Below are positions 5,806 to 6,272 of a stretch of DNA of 6,272 nucleotides, piece by piece (within the stretch, counting starts at the first letter, position 1; every line of letters begins with the position of its first letter). This DNA comes from Armatimonadota bacterium (GTDB lineage Bacteria; Cloacimonadota; Cloacimonadia; Cloacimonadales; TCS61). Made by a program: the position numbers and the translations under genes. The stretch is from the NCBI GenBank assembly GCA_030612605.1, contig JAUWNO010000139.1:1-6272 (forward strand). The letters are read 5' to 3'. The notes beneath the pieces are model-generated. The model had not been told where the DNA came from, did not search any database, and saw only the letters and a program-made list of their open reading frames with translations.

Positions 5806-6201
5806 ATGAAAAAAGTAATAGCACTCGTTGCTCATGACAATCAAAAAGTAAATATGGCGGAATGGGCTAATAAATATAGGGAACAATTGAGCAAACATAA
5901 CTTGGTGGGAACCGGAGGAACTTGTGAAGCAGTAGAGAATATCACCGGGCTTAGAGTGCAAGCTTTAGGACACGGACCTGATGGTGGAGATATCGTCATT
6001 GCCAATGAAGTACTAAAAGGTAATATTGATATCCTGATATTTATGATCGATGCCAGAACTCCGCACGGACATGAACATGACATTCAAACCTTAATACGAA
6101 TATGTGTGTTGAAAGACGTTCCTTTGGCGCTAAATAAAGCCAGTGCTGAATTGATGATAAAACCTCAATTTCAAGACTCGGCGTATAATGGAGGTAAATA
6201 A
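5806..6201 (+). CDS. mgsA: Methylglyoxal synthase, short variant
   Basis: Expected to convert dihydroxyacetone phosphate to methylglyoxal and inorganic phosphate in the cytoplasm (methylglyoxal bypass of lower glycolysis). Seen: IALVAHD (5-11), GTGGTCEAVENITGL (35-49), GPDGGD (57-62) and DILIFMIDARTP (75-86), then DVPLALNKASAELMI. An ungapped alignment with the E. coli enzyme from memory puts Asp62 on catalytic Asp71, His89 on His98, Asp92 on Asp101 and Arg98 on Arg107. The usual DP...PHDPDV segment is replaced by DARTPHGHEHDI. At 131 residues it is shorter than E. coli (152) and lacks the C-terminal tail, which in E. coli carries Arg150, linked to phosphate regulation. AAGGAG (5792-5797) is 8 nt before the ATG. 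The stop overlaps the next gene's ATG by 1 base. Function is likely; activity and phosphate sensitivity are unproven. Confidence 0.85.
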   Translation: MKKVIALVAHDNQKVNMAEWANKYREQLSKHNLVGTGGTCEAVENITGLRVQALGHGPDGGDIVIANEVLKGNIDILIFMIDARTPHGHEHDIQTLIRICVLKDVPLALNKASAELMIKPQFQDSAYNGGK

Positions 6202-6272
6202 TGCAAAGATTTCTGTTAATAATTCTCATTTCTCTTATTGTTTTAGGCTGCGTTCCGAAAGAAGATATAATA
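6201..6272 (+). CDS. Putative lipoprotein, 5' end only
   Basis: First 24 codons of a gene cut by the window edge: MQRFLLIILISLIVLGCVPKEDII. It has a short basic start, a hydrophobic core and the lipobox VLGC with Cys at 17, so it is a probable membrane-anchored lipoprotein exported by the Sec system. GGAGG (6190-6194) lies 6 nt upstream, inside the end of mgsA, and the ATG overlaps the mgsA stop as TAATG, so the two genes are probably translationally coupled. Too little is visible to name a family. Confidence 0.75.
   Translation, partial: MQRFLLIILISLIVLGCVPKEDII

Overview
The window holds a phosphate-uptake (Pst) locus from an AT-rich, didermic (Gram-negative-type) bacterium, followed by a methylglyoxal synthase gene and the start of a lipoprotein gene. 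All genes are on the + strand. Evidence for an outer membrane is a signal-peptide-bearing porin-like protein and two lipobox proteins. The porin style, the low GC and the many short palindromic repeats between genes suggest the FCB group, perhaps Cloacimonadota or a relative. That taxonomic guess is inference and was not checked against any database.

Layout: an imperfect palindrome (20-44) precedes a GTG-started porin-like gene with a perfect Shine-Dalgarno (61-1122). A 74-bp spacer with two mutually exclusive hairpins leads to the first phosphate-binding protein gene, pstS1 (1197-2009, secreted). A strong hairpin with a T-tract (2019-2053) and a second small palindrome separate it from a paralogous lipoprotein version, pstS2 (2109-2936). 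A third palindromic repeat covers the last codons of pstS2 and runs to the pstC ribosome-binding site. Then come pstC (3013-3879), pstA (3881-4735) and pstB (4729-5484), tightly packed with a 1-nt gap and a 7-nt overlap. No phoU, phoB or phoR is visible.

The 321-bp gap 5485-5805 has no credible gene. It holds short tandem repeats, a 116-bp foldback element resembling dispersed non-coding repeats, and two hairpins. A short, variant mgsA follows (5806-6201). Its stop overlaps the ATG of a truncated lipoprotein gene (6201 to the edge).

How the parts fit: the porin would let anions cross the outer membrane, PstS1 (soluble) and PstS2 (membrane-tethered) would capture phosphate in the periplasm, PstC/PstA form the channel and PstB powers it. 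Methylglyoxal synthase removes Pi from dihydroxyacetone phosphate and is classically phosphate-inhibited, so its position beside pst is metabolically coherent, though a separate transcript is likely. I see no clear sign of a wholly new system. The points of interest are the paired PstS proteins with different anchoring, the RNA structures between genes, the repeat-derived pstS2 tail and the unusual MgsA.
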